From contig CAIZKA010000358.1 in assembly GCA_903933395.1 (NCBI GenBank), forward strand, positions 1-10,259: a DNA stretch of 10,259 nucleotides, written 5' to 3'. Shown here piece after piece: positions 1-5,988 of the stretch (the first letter of the stretch is position 1; the number at the start of each line of letters is the position of its first letter). Under the pieces are notes generated by a model that was not told the origin of the DNA, did no database searches, and saw nothing but the letters and a program-made list of their open reading frames with translations. This stretch comes from an uncultured beta proteobacterium. GTDB lineage: Bacteria > Pseudomonadota > Gammaproteobacteria > Burkholderiales > Rhodocyclaceae. Position numbers and translations under genes: made by a program.

Positions 1-1
1 G

Positions 2-946
2 GTGCGCTGGTCGCCCTGCGGCGTGCTGCAAGTGGCGCGCGACGACGCTCACGAGGACTTGCAACGCCACACCGTGGCGGAACTGGAACTGCCGCCGGAG
101 TTCGCCGCCTTCCTCGAACGCGGCGCCGCCTCCGCCCTGATTGGCTGCGAAGTTGTACACGGCGGCTGGTGGTTTCCCTCCGGCGGCTGGGTCAGCCCGG
201 GGAGTTTTTGCAAAGCCCTGATGGCGGCCGGCGGCGATTTGATCGCCGCACATTTCGGGACCGAGATCGCCGAACTGAGGCAAACGGCGGACGGCTGGCA
301 GGCGTTCGATAGCGGCGGCGCCCTGCTGGCAGAGGCACCCCATGTCATTCTCGCCAACGCCCATGCCGCCAACCTGCTCCTGGAACAAGCCCTGCCGCTG
401 ACACCGATACGCGGCCAGATCAGCTATATCCCCGAGCCATTACGCGAGCCCCTGTCGACCCTGCGTCACGTCGTCTGCCGCTCCGGCTACATCACGCCGC
501 CGCAAGCCGGCACGGTCTGCATCGGCGCCAGCTTCGACAGCGGCGACACCGACCTGACGCCGCGTCCGGCCGATCACGCCGGCAACCTGCAACGCCTGGA
601 AGAACTTTTGCCGGGCGCTGCACGCGGCATCGACCCGGCACTGCTCGACGGCCGCGTCGGCCTGCGCAGCGCCGCCCCGGATCGACTGCCGCTGCTCGGC
701 ACCCTGCCCGACACGAATGCCGCGGCCGGCGGCGCGGCAAGGCTGGAGAATCTGCCGCGCCTGACAGGCTTGCACGTCCTGCTCGGACTCTCCGCGCGCG
801 GCATGGTCTGGGCGCCTCTTGCTGCCGAACTCCTCGCCAGCCAACTGGCGGGCGAGCCCCTGCCGGTCGAGCGCGATCTGGTGCGCACAGTCGATCCGGC
901 CCGCTTCCATCTGCGCGCCCTGCGGCGCGGCAAGGCGGGTTTGTAA
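2..946 (+). CDS. mnmC: MnmC, C-terminal FAD-dependent oxidoreductase part (5' end cut by window edge)
   Basis: This is the carboxy-terminal oxidoreductase module of the tRNA 5-methylaminomethyl-2-thiouridine biosynthesis enzyme. In the known family it uses FAD to remove the carboxymethyl group from cmnm5s2U34 of tRNA, and the methyltransferase half then adds a methyl group. The frame is open to the left edge, and the first visible residues (CGVLQVA, about residue 6) match the interior of the family, so the GTG at position 2 is not the real start. Family landmarks seen: GGWWFPSGGWVSP (54-66), VILANAHAA (115-123), RGQISYIP (137-144), GYITPP (162-167), CIGASF (173-178), GLRSAAPDRLPLLG (220-233) and the final FAD-contacting GLSARGMVWAPLAAELLA (262-279). 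The GxGxxG dinucleotide motif and any fused methyltransferase domain lie outside the window, so whether this is a one- or two-domain MnmC cannot be told. The next gene starts 77 nt downstream on the same strand. Confidence 0.9.
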   Translation: MRWSPCGVLQVARDDAHEDLQRHTVAELELPPEFAAFLERGAASALIGCEVVHGGWWFPSGGWVSPGSFCKALMAAGGDLIAAHFGTEIAELRQTADGWQAFDSGGALLAEAPHVILANAHAANLLLEQALPLTPIRGQISYIPEPLREPLSTLRHVVCRSGYITPPQAGTVCIGASFDSGDTDLTPRPADHAGNLQRLEELLPGAARGIDPALLDGRVGLRSAAPDRLPLLGTLPDTNAAAGGAARLENLPRLTGLHVLLGLSARGMVWAPLAAELLASQLAGEPLPVERDLVRTVDPARFHLRALRRGKAGL

Positions 947-955
947 CAGTTGATT

Positions 956-972
956 GCGGCTGTCTCCGCCGC
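956..972 (+). terminator. Small hairpin just after mnmC
   Basis: A 5-bp perfect stem (GCGGC with GCCGC, 7-nt loop) begins 9 nt after the mnmC stop codon. No T-run follows, so it is at best a weak or Rho-assisted end of transcription. mnmC and the next gene could still be co-transcribed. Confidence 0.25.
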
Positions 973-1011
973 GTCCGGCGCAACGTTAATGTGCTCATAC
1001 GCATCACACAC

Positions 1012-1017
1012 AAGGAG
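1012..1017 (+). promoter_or_regulatory. Shine-Dalgarno AAGGAG that fixes the start of the glycine-zipper gene
   Basis: AAGGAG lies 6 nt before the ATG at 1024. A GTG at 991 is in the same frame but would place this site inside the coding region, so the ATG is chosen. Confidence 0.85.
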
Positions 1018-1023
1018 CGCATC

Positions 1024-1809
1024 ATGAAAGCAGGACAAGACAGCAGGTCACAGGTCGCCGCGTCACCCACCCATCCGCTGCTGCTGGTCGCCGCCGCATC
1101 GGTGACCCTGTTCAGCCTGGCCGGCACAGGCATTCTTGCCGGCTGGCTGCCCGGTCCCGGCATCCGCGGCGCCTCCCCCGGCCCGATCACGGCCGCCTCT
1201 GCCGCGACGCCGGTCTTTGCACGGAAAAACCTTCCCGCGCCGCAGGAAAAGCTCCGGCCGGTCGAGAAACCGGTGGAGAGCGTCACGGTCAATGATCAGC
1301 GCAATGTGCCGGCGCCGGTTCCCGAGGCTAAGTCAATCGCCGTAGCCCATCCGGCGGCTTCCCCTGGCGTGTCGCCAGCGCCGACTTATGCCGCAGCTTC
1401 ACCGGAACCTGCCTACCGGGTCGCGGCCTCGGCGCCGGCGCCATGCAGCGAGTGCGGTGTCGTCGAGGCAGTACGTGAAATAGCGGTCGAGCCCAAGGGC
1501 AGCGGCGGCGGCGCGATCGCCGGCGGACTGCTGGGCGGCCTCGTCGCCAATCAGATCGGCAAGGGAACCACGCGCAGCATTGCCACGGTGCTTGGCGCCG
1601 CGGGCGGAGCCTACGCCGGCAACTACATCGAGAAGTCGATCAAGGAAAGCAAGCGCTACGAAGTCCTGGTTCGCTTCGAAGACGACAGCACGCGCACCTT
1701 CAGCAGCGAGTCCGCACCTGCCTGGCGCAGCGGAGACCGCGTGAAGCTTCAGAACGGCCTGCTGACCAGGGGCGGTGGCAGGCCGTACGGCAACCCGGAG
1801 ACAATCTGA
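1024..1809 (+). CDS. Glycine-zipper 2TM-domain envelope protein
   Basis: The protein has 261 residues. A short N-terminal tail is followed by one strong hydrophobic helix (about 18-41). Then comes a long linker rich in Pro and Ala (about 50-140), a CSEC pair (141-144), and a glycine-zipper segment (about 160-201: GGGAIAGGLLGGLVANQIG, then GAAGGAYAGNYIEK). It ends in a small domain likely to be beta-rich (211-247: YEVLVRFEDDS...GDRVKL). This is the layout of SlyB / Rickettsia 17-kDa-like glycine-zipper 2TM proteins in betaproteobacteria. The helix lacks a clear cleavage site or lipobox, so I read it as an inner-membrane anchor with the rest in the periplasm. The glycine zipper is known to pack helices in membranes; the precise role of this family is not known. 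The two cysteines could form a disulphide or bind metal. The start is set by the AAGGAG at 1012-1017. The last 61 bases overlap the end of the converging M48-like gene. Confidence 0.85.
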   Translation: MKAGQDSRSQVAASPTHPLLLVAAASVTLFSLAGTGILAGWLPGPGIRGASPGPITAASAATPVFARKNLPAPQEKLRPVEKPVESVTVNDQRNVPAPVPEAKSIAVAHPAASPGVSPAPTYAAASPEPAYRVAASAPAPCSECGVVEAVREIAVEPKGSGGGAIAGGLLGGLVANQIGKGTTRSIATVLGAAGGAYAGNYIEKSIKESKRYEVLVRFEDDSTRTFSSESAPAWRSGDRVKLQNGLLTRGGGRPYGNPETI

Positions 1810-2666
1810 TCCCTCGCTTCCTCCTGTTCCGGAAGTGGCGGCCCCTGCATCAGACTGGCAATCCTCAGCGCGGATTCCCGCAGATCCAGGCTCCAGGTCG
1901 ACTCGCCCGGCAGGGTCGGGCGCAGGGAGTCGAGTTTCTCGCTGACCTCGATGCCCTCCCAACCTGCCGCCGCCAGGAGCTTCATTGCCATTATTTCAGC
2001 CTCGCGCTCCTGCTGCGGCCGATAGCTGGCGCGTACCGCGCGCGAACCGAGAAATGAGGCCGCCGAAGTCACCGCCGTAGTGCCGACAGCGGAACTGGCA
2101 GCGGAACCTGCAGCAGCGGTGGCTGCGCCACCGGCAAAGAGCGTCCCGATATTCAGCACGGGAAAGAGGATCTGTGCCGCGACCGCCACCAGGACGCTGG
2201 CGGCAACGTTCTCGTCGTGATGACCGGCGATCACATGGCTCATTTCCCGCGCCAGCACGAAGGCCAGCACCGCATCATCCAGATTCAACCGCTGCAGCCC
2301 GCGATAAACAATCACCGTGCCGCCGGAACTGGAGGCCGCGCCGGGTTCCGCTTTGTCGGCGACGATGAACTCGAAGCGCGGGATGCGCAAATACAGTTGG
2401 GCATGCTGACGGAAAGCCGCATCGGCAAGGCGCCGGCCAAGCGCAAGGATGCGCTGGTCAAAAGCCCGGTCTGCAACGCATTCCGCTTCCTTGCAGGCTG
2501 GCGAATCGGCAGCGGTCACCAATTGCAGGTGCATGTCGAACTCGGAATAGACGGCGCTGAAGCCCTGCAAAGGGGCCGGCGCCATCAACTGCTGGCGTCC
2601 CTCGGGCGAGGTGGCGCAGGCAGTGACGAAAAACAGCAGAAACACCGAAAGCAGGACACGGGACAT
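1749..2666 (-). CDS. M48-type peptidase lipoprotein with altered HExxH motif (RExxH)
   Basis: The protein has 305 residues and begins with a lipoprotein signal peptide: a basic start, a hydrophobic core, and lipobox VTAC with Cys17 as the acylated residue. Residues 115-151 follow the M48 (HtpX/BepA/LoiP-like) pattern: a beta-strand GTVIVYRGL, then LDDAVLAFVLAREMSHVIAGHH. The zinc motif HEMSH here reads REMSH: Arg140 replaces the first zinc-binding His, while Glu141 and His144 remain. The third-ligand helix is recognisable at 218-230 (QQEREAEIMAMKL), with Glu220 in the ligand position and Glu224 in place of the usual Asp of ExxxD. A hydrophobic Ala/Gly-rich stretch (about 155-200) separates the two motifs. 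Known M48 lipoproteins degrade or help assemble outer-membrane proteins. With one His missing, this one may be inactive, act as a chaperone, or use another ligand. I see no good ribosome binding site before the ATG. The family call is fairly firm; activity is uncertain. Confidence 0.82.
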   Translation of the reverse strand: MSRVLLSVFLLFFVTACATSPEGRQQLMAPAPLQGFSAVYSEFDMHLQLVTAADSPACKEAECVADRAFDQRILALGRRLADAAFRQHAQLYLRIPRFEFIVADKAEPGAASSSGGTVIVYRGLQRLNLDDAVLAFVLAREMSHVIAGHHDENVAASVLVAVAAQILFPVLNIGTLFAGGAATAAAGSAASSAVGTTAVTSAASFLGSRAVRASYRPQQEREAEIMAMKLLAAAGWEGIEVSEKLDSLRPTLPGESTWSLDLRESALRIASLMQGPPLPEQEEARDQIVSGLPYGLPPPLVSRPF

Positions 2667-2678
2667 GATCAGCTAACG

Positions 2679-2694
2679 CTCATGGTCACATGAG
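2679..2694. repeat. Inverted repeat in the leader of the M48-like gene
   Basis: CTCATG and CATGAG form a perfect 6-bp inverted repeat with a 4-nt gap, starting 13 nt before the ATG of the M48-like gene. An alternative pairing (GGTC at 2684-2687 with GACC at 2694-2697) overlaps it. It could be an operator or an RNA hairpin that masks the start; nothing in the window tells which. Confidence 0.4.
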
Positions 2695-2750
2695 ACCACC
2701 CGCAGAGAACAAAACACGCGAAAAGCGAATTGATGGCCCACCCCTCCCAT

Positions 2751-2768
2751 CCTCCCCTCACGGGGAGG
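2751..2768. repeat. Hairpin in the gltX / M48-like intergenic region
   Basis: CCTCCCC and GGGGAGG form a perfect 7-bp stem with a TCAC loop. It lies after a pyrimidine-rich run (from about 2738) in the 214-nt space between the gltX stop and the M48-like start. Neither side carries a T-run, so it is not a classical terminator. The sequence looks like a dispersed intergenic repeat, but only one copy is present here. I see no gene in 2667-2880; it should also hold the promoter of the M48-like gene, which I could not place. Confidence 0.35.
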
Positions 2769-2880
2769 CTTCTGTTCAGCTCGCTTCGCTCGGCTATAAC
2801 CCGCCGCTCCGAACGAGATGCTTCACGGCAAAAGAAACTTCAGGAACTTTCGCCCCTGGCCCTGCGATTGTCAATCGGCT

Positions 2881-4278
2881 TCAGGCTGCCAGCACCCGTG
2901 CCAGGCGTTCCAGCACGCGCTCGCGCCCCAGCACTTCGAGTACCGCATCGATTGAAGGCGACTGCGGCAGTCCGAGCAGGGCCACGCGCAGGGGAATCGC
3001 CAACTGCCCCATTTTCAGGCCCGACTCGGCAGCGGTCGCCTTTACGGCCAGCCCCAATTCAGCCGCCTGCCAGGCGCACGCCGAGAGTCGCGTATGCAAG
3101 GCGCCAAGCCCCGCGAGTGCCGCCTCGCTGAAATGCTGGGCCCGGATCTCCGCCGTCGGTTGCGGCGGCACGAAGAACGGATGGATGGCATCGGCAAGTT
3201 CATTCAAGTTGCCTGCGCGATCGCGGTACAAGGCAGCCACGCTCGCCACATCGGGGCCGCCGGCAATGTCAACGCCCTGCCGCGCCAGGCGTCGTGTCGC
3301 CTCGGCGGCGAGCCGCTGTGGGCTAGCGAGCTTGAGGTAATGCGCATTGAGCCAGTTGAGCTTCTCGGTATTGAACTGGGCGGCGGAGGCGGTGATGTGG
3401 TCCAGATCGAACCACTTCACGAACTGGTCCATGTCGAACACCTCTTCGTCGCCATGCGACCAGCCCAGCCGGGCCAGGTAGTTCAGCACGGCCTCGGGCA
3501 GATAGCCGTCATCGTCGTACTGCATCACCGATACCGCACCATGGCGCTTCGACAGCTTCTGCCCGTCATCGCCGAGGATCATCGACAGGTGCGCGTATTG
3601 CGGCACCGGCGCACCGAGGGCCTGCAGCAGGTTGATCTGGCGCGGCGTGTTGTTGACATGGTCGTCGCCGCGGATCACATGGGTGATCTCCATGTCGCGA
3701 TCGTCAACCACCACGCAGAAGTTGTAGGTCGGCGTGCCATCGGCGCGGGCGATGATGAAATCGTCAAGTTCGCTGTTGGCAAATTCAATGCGCCCCTTGA
3801 CCTGATCGTCCCACGCCACCACCCCCTCCTGCGGATTGCGAAAACGGACCACAGGCGGCGAACCGGCCGGCGGCATGGGCAACGTCTTGCCGGGCTCCGG
3901 TCGCCAGCGCCCGTCATAGCGCGGCTTTTCCTTGCGGGCTTCCTGCTCGGCACGCAAGACATCGAGTTCCTCTTTCGACATGTAGCAGTGATAGGCCGCG
4001 CATGAGGCCAGCATCTCATCGATCACCTGGCGATAGCGATCCATGCGCTGCATCTGATAAAACGGACCCTCGTCGTGGGCCAGTCCCAGCCACTGCATGC
4101 CATCGAGAATGGCCTGCACCGCCTCCGGCGTGGAGCGTGCCACATCGGTATCCTCGATGCGCAGGATGAACTTGCCACCATGGCGACGGGCATAGGCCCA
4201 TGAAAACAGCGCCGTGCGGGCGCCGCCGATATGCAGAAAACCCGTGGGGCTGGGGGCGAAGCGGGTACGGACCGTCAT
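2881..4278 (-). CDS. gltX: Glutamyl-tRNA synthetase (GluRS), zinc-less form
   Basis: The protein has 465 residues, the normal length for a bacterial class I GluRS. It charges tRNA(Glu) with glutamate using ATP in the cytoplasm. The N-terminal Rossmann fold shows RFAPSPTGFLHIGGARTAL (6-24) with the HIGH-type signature HIGG at 16-19. The second ATP-binding signature KLSKRHG is at 241-247. FILRIEDTD (37-45) and the glutamate/acceptor-stem region RGDDHVNNTPRQ (203-214) are intact. Compared with the E. coli enzyme, whose zinc ligands are Cys98, Cys100, Cys125 and His127, this protein keeps Cys98 but has Met100, Trp125 and Pro127, so the zinc site is lost. The ATG at 4278 gives the canonical MTVRTRFAPSPTG start; no strong Shine-Dalgarno is visible upstream. 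The gene is divergent from tRNA-Val, an arrangement also known for E. coli gltX and valU. Whether this one is GluRS specific for Glu alone or also charges tRNA(Gln) cannot be told from one gene. Confidence 0.97.
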   Translation of the reverse strand: MTVRTRFAPSPTGFLHIGGARTALFSWAYARRHGGKFILRIEDTDVARSTPEAVQAILDGMQWLGLAHDEGPFYQMQRMDRYRQVIDEMLASCAAYHCYMSKEELDVLRAEQEARKEKPRYDGRWRPEPGKTLPMPPAGSPPVVRFRNPQEGVVAWDDQVKGRIEFANSELDDFIIARADGTPTYNFCVVVDDRDMEITHVIRGDDHVNNTPRQINLLQALGAPVPQYAHLSMILGDDGQKLSKRHGAVSVMQYDDDGYLPEAVLNYLARLGWSHGDEEVFDMDQFVKWFDLDHITASAAQFNTEKLNWLNAHYLKLASPQRLAAEATRRLARQGVDIAGGPDVASVAALYRDRAGNLNELADAIHPFFVPPQPTAEIRAQHFSEAALAGLGALHTRLSACAWQAAELGLAVKATAAESGLKMGQLAIPLRVALLGLPQSPSIDAVLEVLGRERVLERLARVLAA

Positions 4279-4306
4279 TGGGTTTCTAGGCGTGGGAAAA
4301 GAGCGA

Positions 4307-4312
4307 ATTCTA
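4307..4312 (-). promoter_or_regulatory. Putative -10 element of gltX
   Basis: Read leftward this is TAGAAT, one base from the TATAAT consensus, 28 nt before the gltX ATG. That gives an untranslated leader of roughly 20 nt. The -35 position (4330-4335, TCAATC) is poor and falls on the -35 element of the divergent tRNA promoter. Confidence 0.4.
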
Positions 4313-4331
4313 CGTCAGGCCGTCAGTCCGA

Positions 4332-4361
4332 TTGACCGTTGCCCGGCCTTTGTGGTTAAAT
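4332..4361 (+). promoter_or_regulatory. Sigma-70 promoter of tRNA-Val
   Basis: TTGACC (4332-4337) is a near-consensus -35. After 18 nt, TTAAAT (4356-4361) is a fair -10, preceded by TG at 4353-4354 (extended -10). A C-rich discriminator (CCGCCC) follows, as is usual in stable-RNA promoters under stringent control. The predicted start is about 8 nt before the mature tRNA. Confidence 0.6.
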
Positions 4362-4376
4362 TCCGCCCTCTTTCGC

Positions 4377-4451
4377 GGGCGGTTAACTCAGCGGTAGAGT
4401 GCCACCTTCACACGGTGGAAGCCACTGGTTCGATCCCAGTACCGCCCACCA
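4377..4451 (+). tRNA. tRNA-Val, anticodon CAC, CCA encoded
   Basis: A complete 75-nt cloverleaf. The acceptor stem GGGCGGT pairs fully with ACCGCCC. The D stem is ACTC/GAGT. The anticodon stem CCACC/GGTGG encloses TTCACAC with anticodon CAC at 4409-4411. A 5-nt variable loop follows, then the T stem ACTGG/CCAGT with loop TTCGATC, discriminator A and encoded CCA. CAC reads the valine codon GTG, which fits a GC-rich genome. Many bacteria read GTG with the UAC isoacceptor alone, so this is probably an additional, dedicated tRNA. It is transcribed away from gltX and appears to be a single-gene unit. Confidence 0.96.
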
Positions 4452-4474
4452 TACCATTTGCATAATAAGTCACG

Positions 4475-4560
4475 GCCATGCAGCGCATGGCTGCCTACCT
4501 GAAACGGCAGTAGAGACTGCCCCGGGCGCTTGTCTGGACGGGTGACGGCCGCTTCGCGGC
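4475..4560. other. Cluster of three small hairpins between tRNA-Val and the cyclase gene
   Basis: Three perfect stems follow one another: GCCATGC/GCATGGC (4475-4491, 3-nt loop), GGCAGT/ACTGCC (4506-4521, 4-nt loop) and GCCGC/GCGGC (4548-4560, 3-nt loop). The tRNA unit and the leftward cyclase gene converge here, so a two-way transcription end is plausible. None has a proper T-run on either strand, so processing or Rho-dependent termination is as likely as intrinsic termination. Confidence 0.4.
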
Positions 4561-4573
4561 GGAATGACTCCGG

Positions 4574-5938
4574 CTACCCGCCGCTCCTCGATTTAAGATG
4601 ATGCCCGAGGTGGCGGTCGGTCTTGACGCTGTGGTTGATGGTCCAATCCATCAGCAGCAGCTTGATGCGAAATGCCAGATATACCGGGTTTTCCGAGCCG
4701 GAGCCGATCTCGTCGCTCAAGCGCCGCAGATTCTCCTGGAAGCGCCTGTGCTGGTGGATGTGCTCGGCCGCAAAAACATAGCACGACTCCTGCATCAGCG
4801 TCTCTTCCGTTGCAAACTGCTGCCCGGTCACTTTTTCGATTCGGGCAAGGATGGACGGGGTGTCCGCGACCCTTTCCTCCCTCACGGCCAGCGCCAGGGC
4901 GTTAAGCTGGCTCAGGAGAATCCGGTGCTGGCTGTCGATTTCGGCCACTCCGCAGCTATATTCCTCGCTCCATGTCTGGGTCAGGTCGTTTTCTTCAATT
5001 CCTTCCGCGTGGCCATTGCGCAGGTATTCGTCGCAGCGGTCCAGGTAGAGGCGCGCCGGAGCATCTTCCGGAACTTCTTCGAGGCATCGCACAAGCCGGG
5101 TGCGGGCGCGGAAGATGTCACCGACATAATAAAATGCCAGGGCCTCCTCGAAGCGCTTGCGCGTGCGCAGCTTTGCCGCACGCATGGCCGGCGGATCGGC
5201 ATCAAAGACCTCATACACCGACTGCGCCTCCTGCTTGCCCTTTACCCGGTTGCGCACGAGAAAACGGATGGCATAGCGGCCCGGGTCTTCCAGGCTGTGC
5301 AAGGTGTGCTCGCTGATCAGGAGCGGAACACCGTAGGTCTTCGACATGTCCTCAAGACGCGAGGCGAGATTCACCGCATCGCTGATTACGGTTCCTTCCA
5401 TCCTGCCGATGCCGCCCACCGTCCCCATCATGACTATGCCGGTATTAATGCCGATGCCGATGCGGATCGGCAGGTAACCCGCCCGGGCACGGCCCTTGTT
5501 GTAGTTTTCCAGGCGCTCGAGCATCGCCAGCGCCCCCTTGATGGCATCGTCCGTGGCCTCCGGAAACAGCGCCATGATCGCGTCGCCAATGTACTTGTCG
5601 ATCAGGCCCCGGAACGGGACGATCATCGGTTCCATCTGCGACAGGTAGGAATTCAGAAAATCGAAGTTCTCCTGCGGCGTCATCGTTTCCGAAAGACCGG
5701 TGAAGTTGCGGATATCCGCGAACATGATCGTCATCTTGCGTTCGGTCTGCATGCCGAGACGAACGCCACGTACGTTGTCGATGGAAAGCAGATGCAGCAA
5801 TTCACGCGGCACGAACCGGCCAAAGGCCTTTTCGGTATCCACCAGTTGCCCGCGAACACGCTCCAGTTCCGCCTGCAGGCGCGCTACCTCACCCTCGAGT
5901 GAAACAGGCAGGGCGTCAGGAAGTGATTGCGTTTCCAA
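4574..5938 (-). CDS. Class III adenylate cyclase fused to a bacteriohemerythrin domain
   Basis: The protein has 454 residues and no membrane segment, so it is cytoplasmic. After a short coiled coil (about 14-38) and a conserved FVPRELLHLL lead-in comes a class III cyclase domain (about 66-245). It has metal-binding Asp75 (FADIRNFT) and Asp119 (GDAIMALF), adenine-selecting Lys115 and Asp187, and transition-state Asn190 and Arg194 (NLASR). All are intact, so cAMP synthesis from ATP is expected. A TPR-like helical linker (about 255-307) joins it to a hemerythrin domain (about 323-446). There His338, Glu378, His393, His397, His436 and Asp441 match the di-iron ligands of bacteriohemerythrins, but the His expected before FATEE is Gln374. 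The frame has no ATG before residue 63, which is already past the conserved lead-in, so the TTG at 5938 with a weak GGAAA 10 nt upstream is taken as start. It lies 50 nt after the sensor gene and is probably co-transcribed with it. Oxygen or redox control of the cyclase is inferred from the fusion. Confidence 0.9.
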   Translation of the reverse strand: METQSLPDALPVSLEGEVARLQAELERVRGQLVDTEKAFGRFVPRELLHLLSIDNVRGVRLGMQTERKMTIMFADIRNFTGLSETMTPQENFDFLNSYLSQMEPMIVPFRGLIDKYIGDAIMALFPEATDDAIKGALAMLERLENYNKGRARAGYLPIRIGIGINTGIVMMGTVGGIGRMEGTVISDAVNLASRLEDMSKTYGVPLLISEHTLHSLEDPGRYAIRFLVRNRVKGKQEAQSVYEVFDADPPAMRAAKLRTRKRFEEALAFYYVGDIFRARTRLVRCLEEVPEDAPARLYLDRCDEYLRNGHAEGIEENDLTQTWSEEYSCGVAEIDSQHRILLSQLNALALAVREERVADTPSILARIEKVTGQQFATEETLMQESCYVFAAEHIHQHRRFQENLRRLSDEIGSGSENPVYLAFRIKLLLMDWTINHSVKTDRHLGHHLKSRSGG

Positions 5939-5988
5939 GGAAAAATCGTTTCCGGTAAAGGACCATCCGGCAGCCGCAGAATGCCGGG

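Noticed and set aside
991..1023. GTG at 991 as the start of the glycine-zipper gene
   Set aside because: It would put the strong AAGGAG inside the coding region and adds a polar stretch. The ATG at 1024 is better.
492..1292. Leftward frame of 266 codons across mnmC and the glycine-zipper start
   Set aside because: It runs through two genes with recognised products and reads as Arg/Ala-rich noise.
2751..2768. Hairpin after gltX considered as an intrinsic terminator
   Set aside because: The stem is good but no T-run follows on either strand, so it is listed only as an inverted repeat.
2690..3340. Rightward frame beginning in the gltX/M48 intergenic region
   Set aside because: Most of it lies antisense to the end of gltX, and its composition (Ser, Arg and Ala runs) is typical of an off-frame translation.
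3094..4005. Rightward open frame of 303 codons opposite gltX
   Set aside because: The reverse strand is an unmistakable GluRS. The frame is a shadow.
4598..5902. Long rightward open frame (434 codons) opposite the cyclase-hemerythrin gene
   Set aside because: It mirrors a gene with clear domains and motifs, its product resembles nothing known, and such frames are common opposite GC-rich genes.
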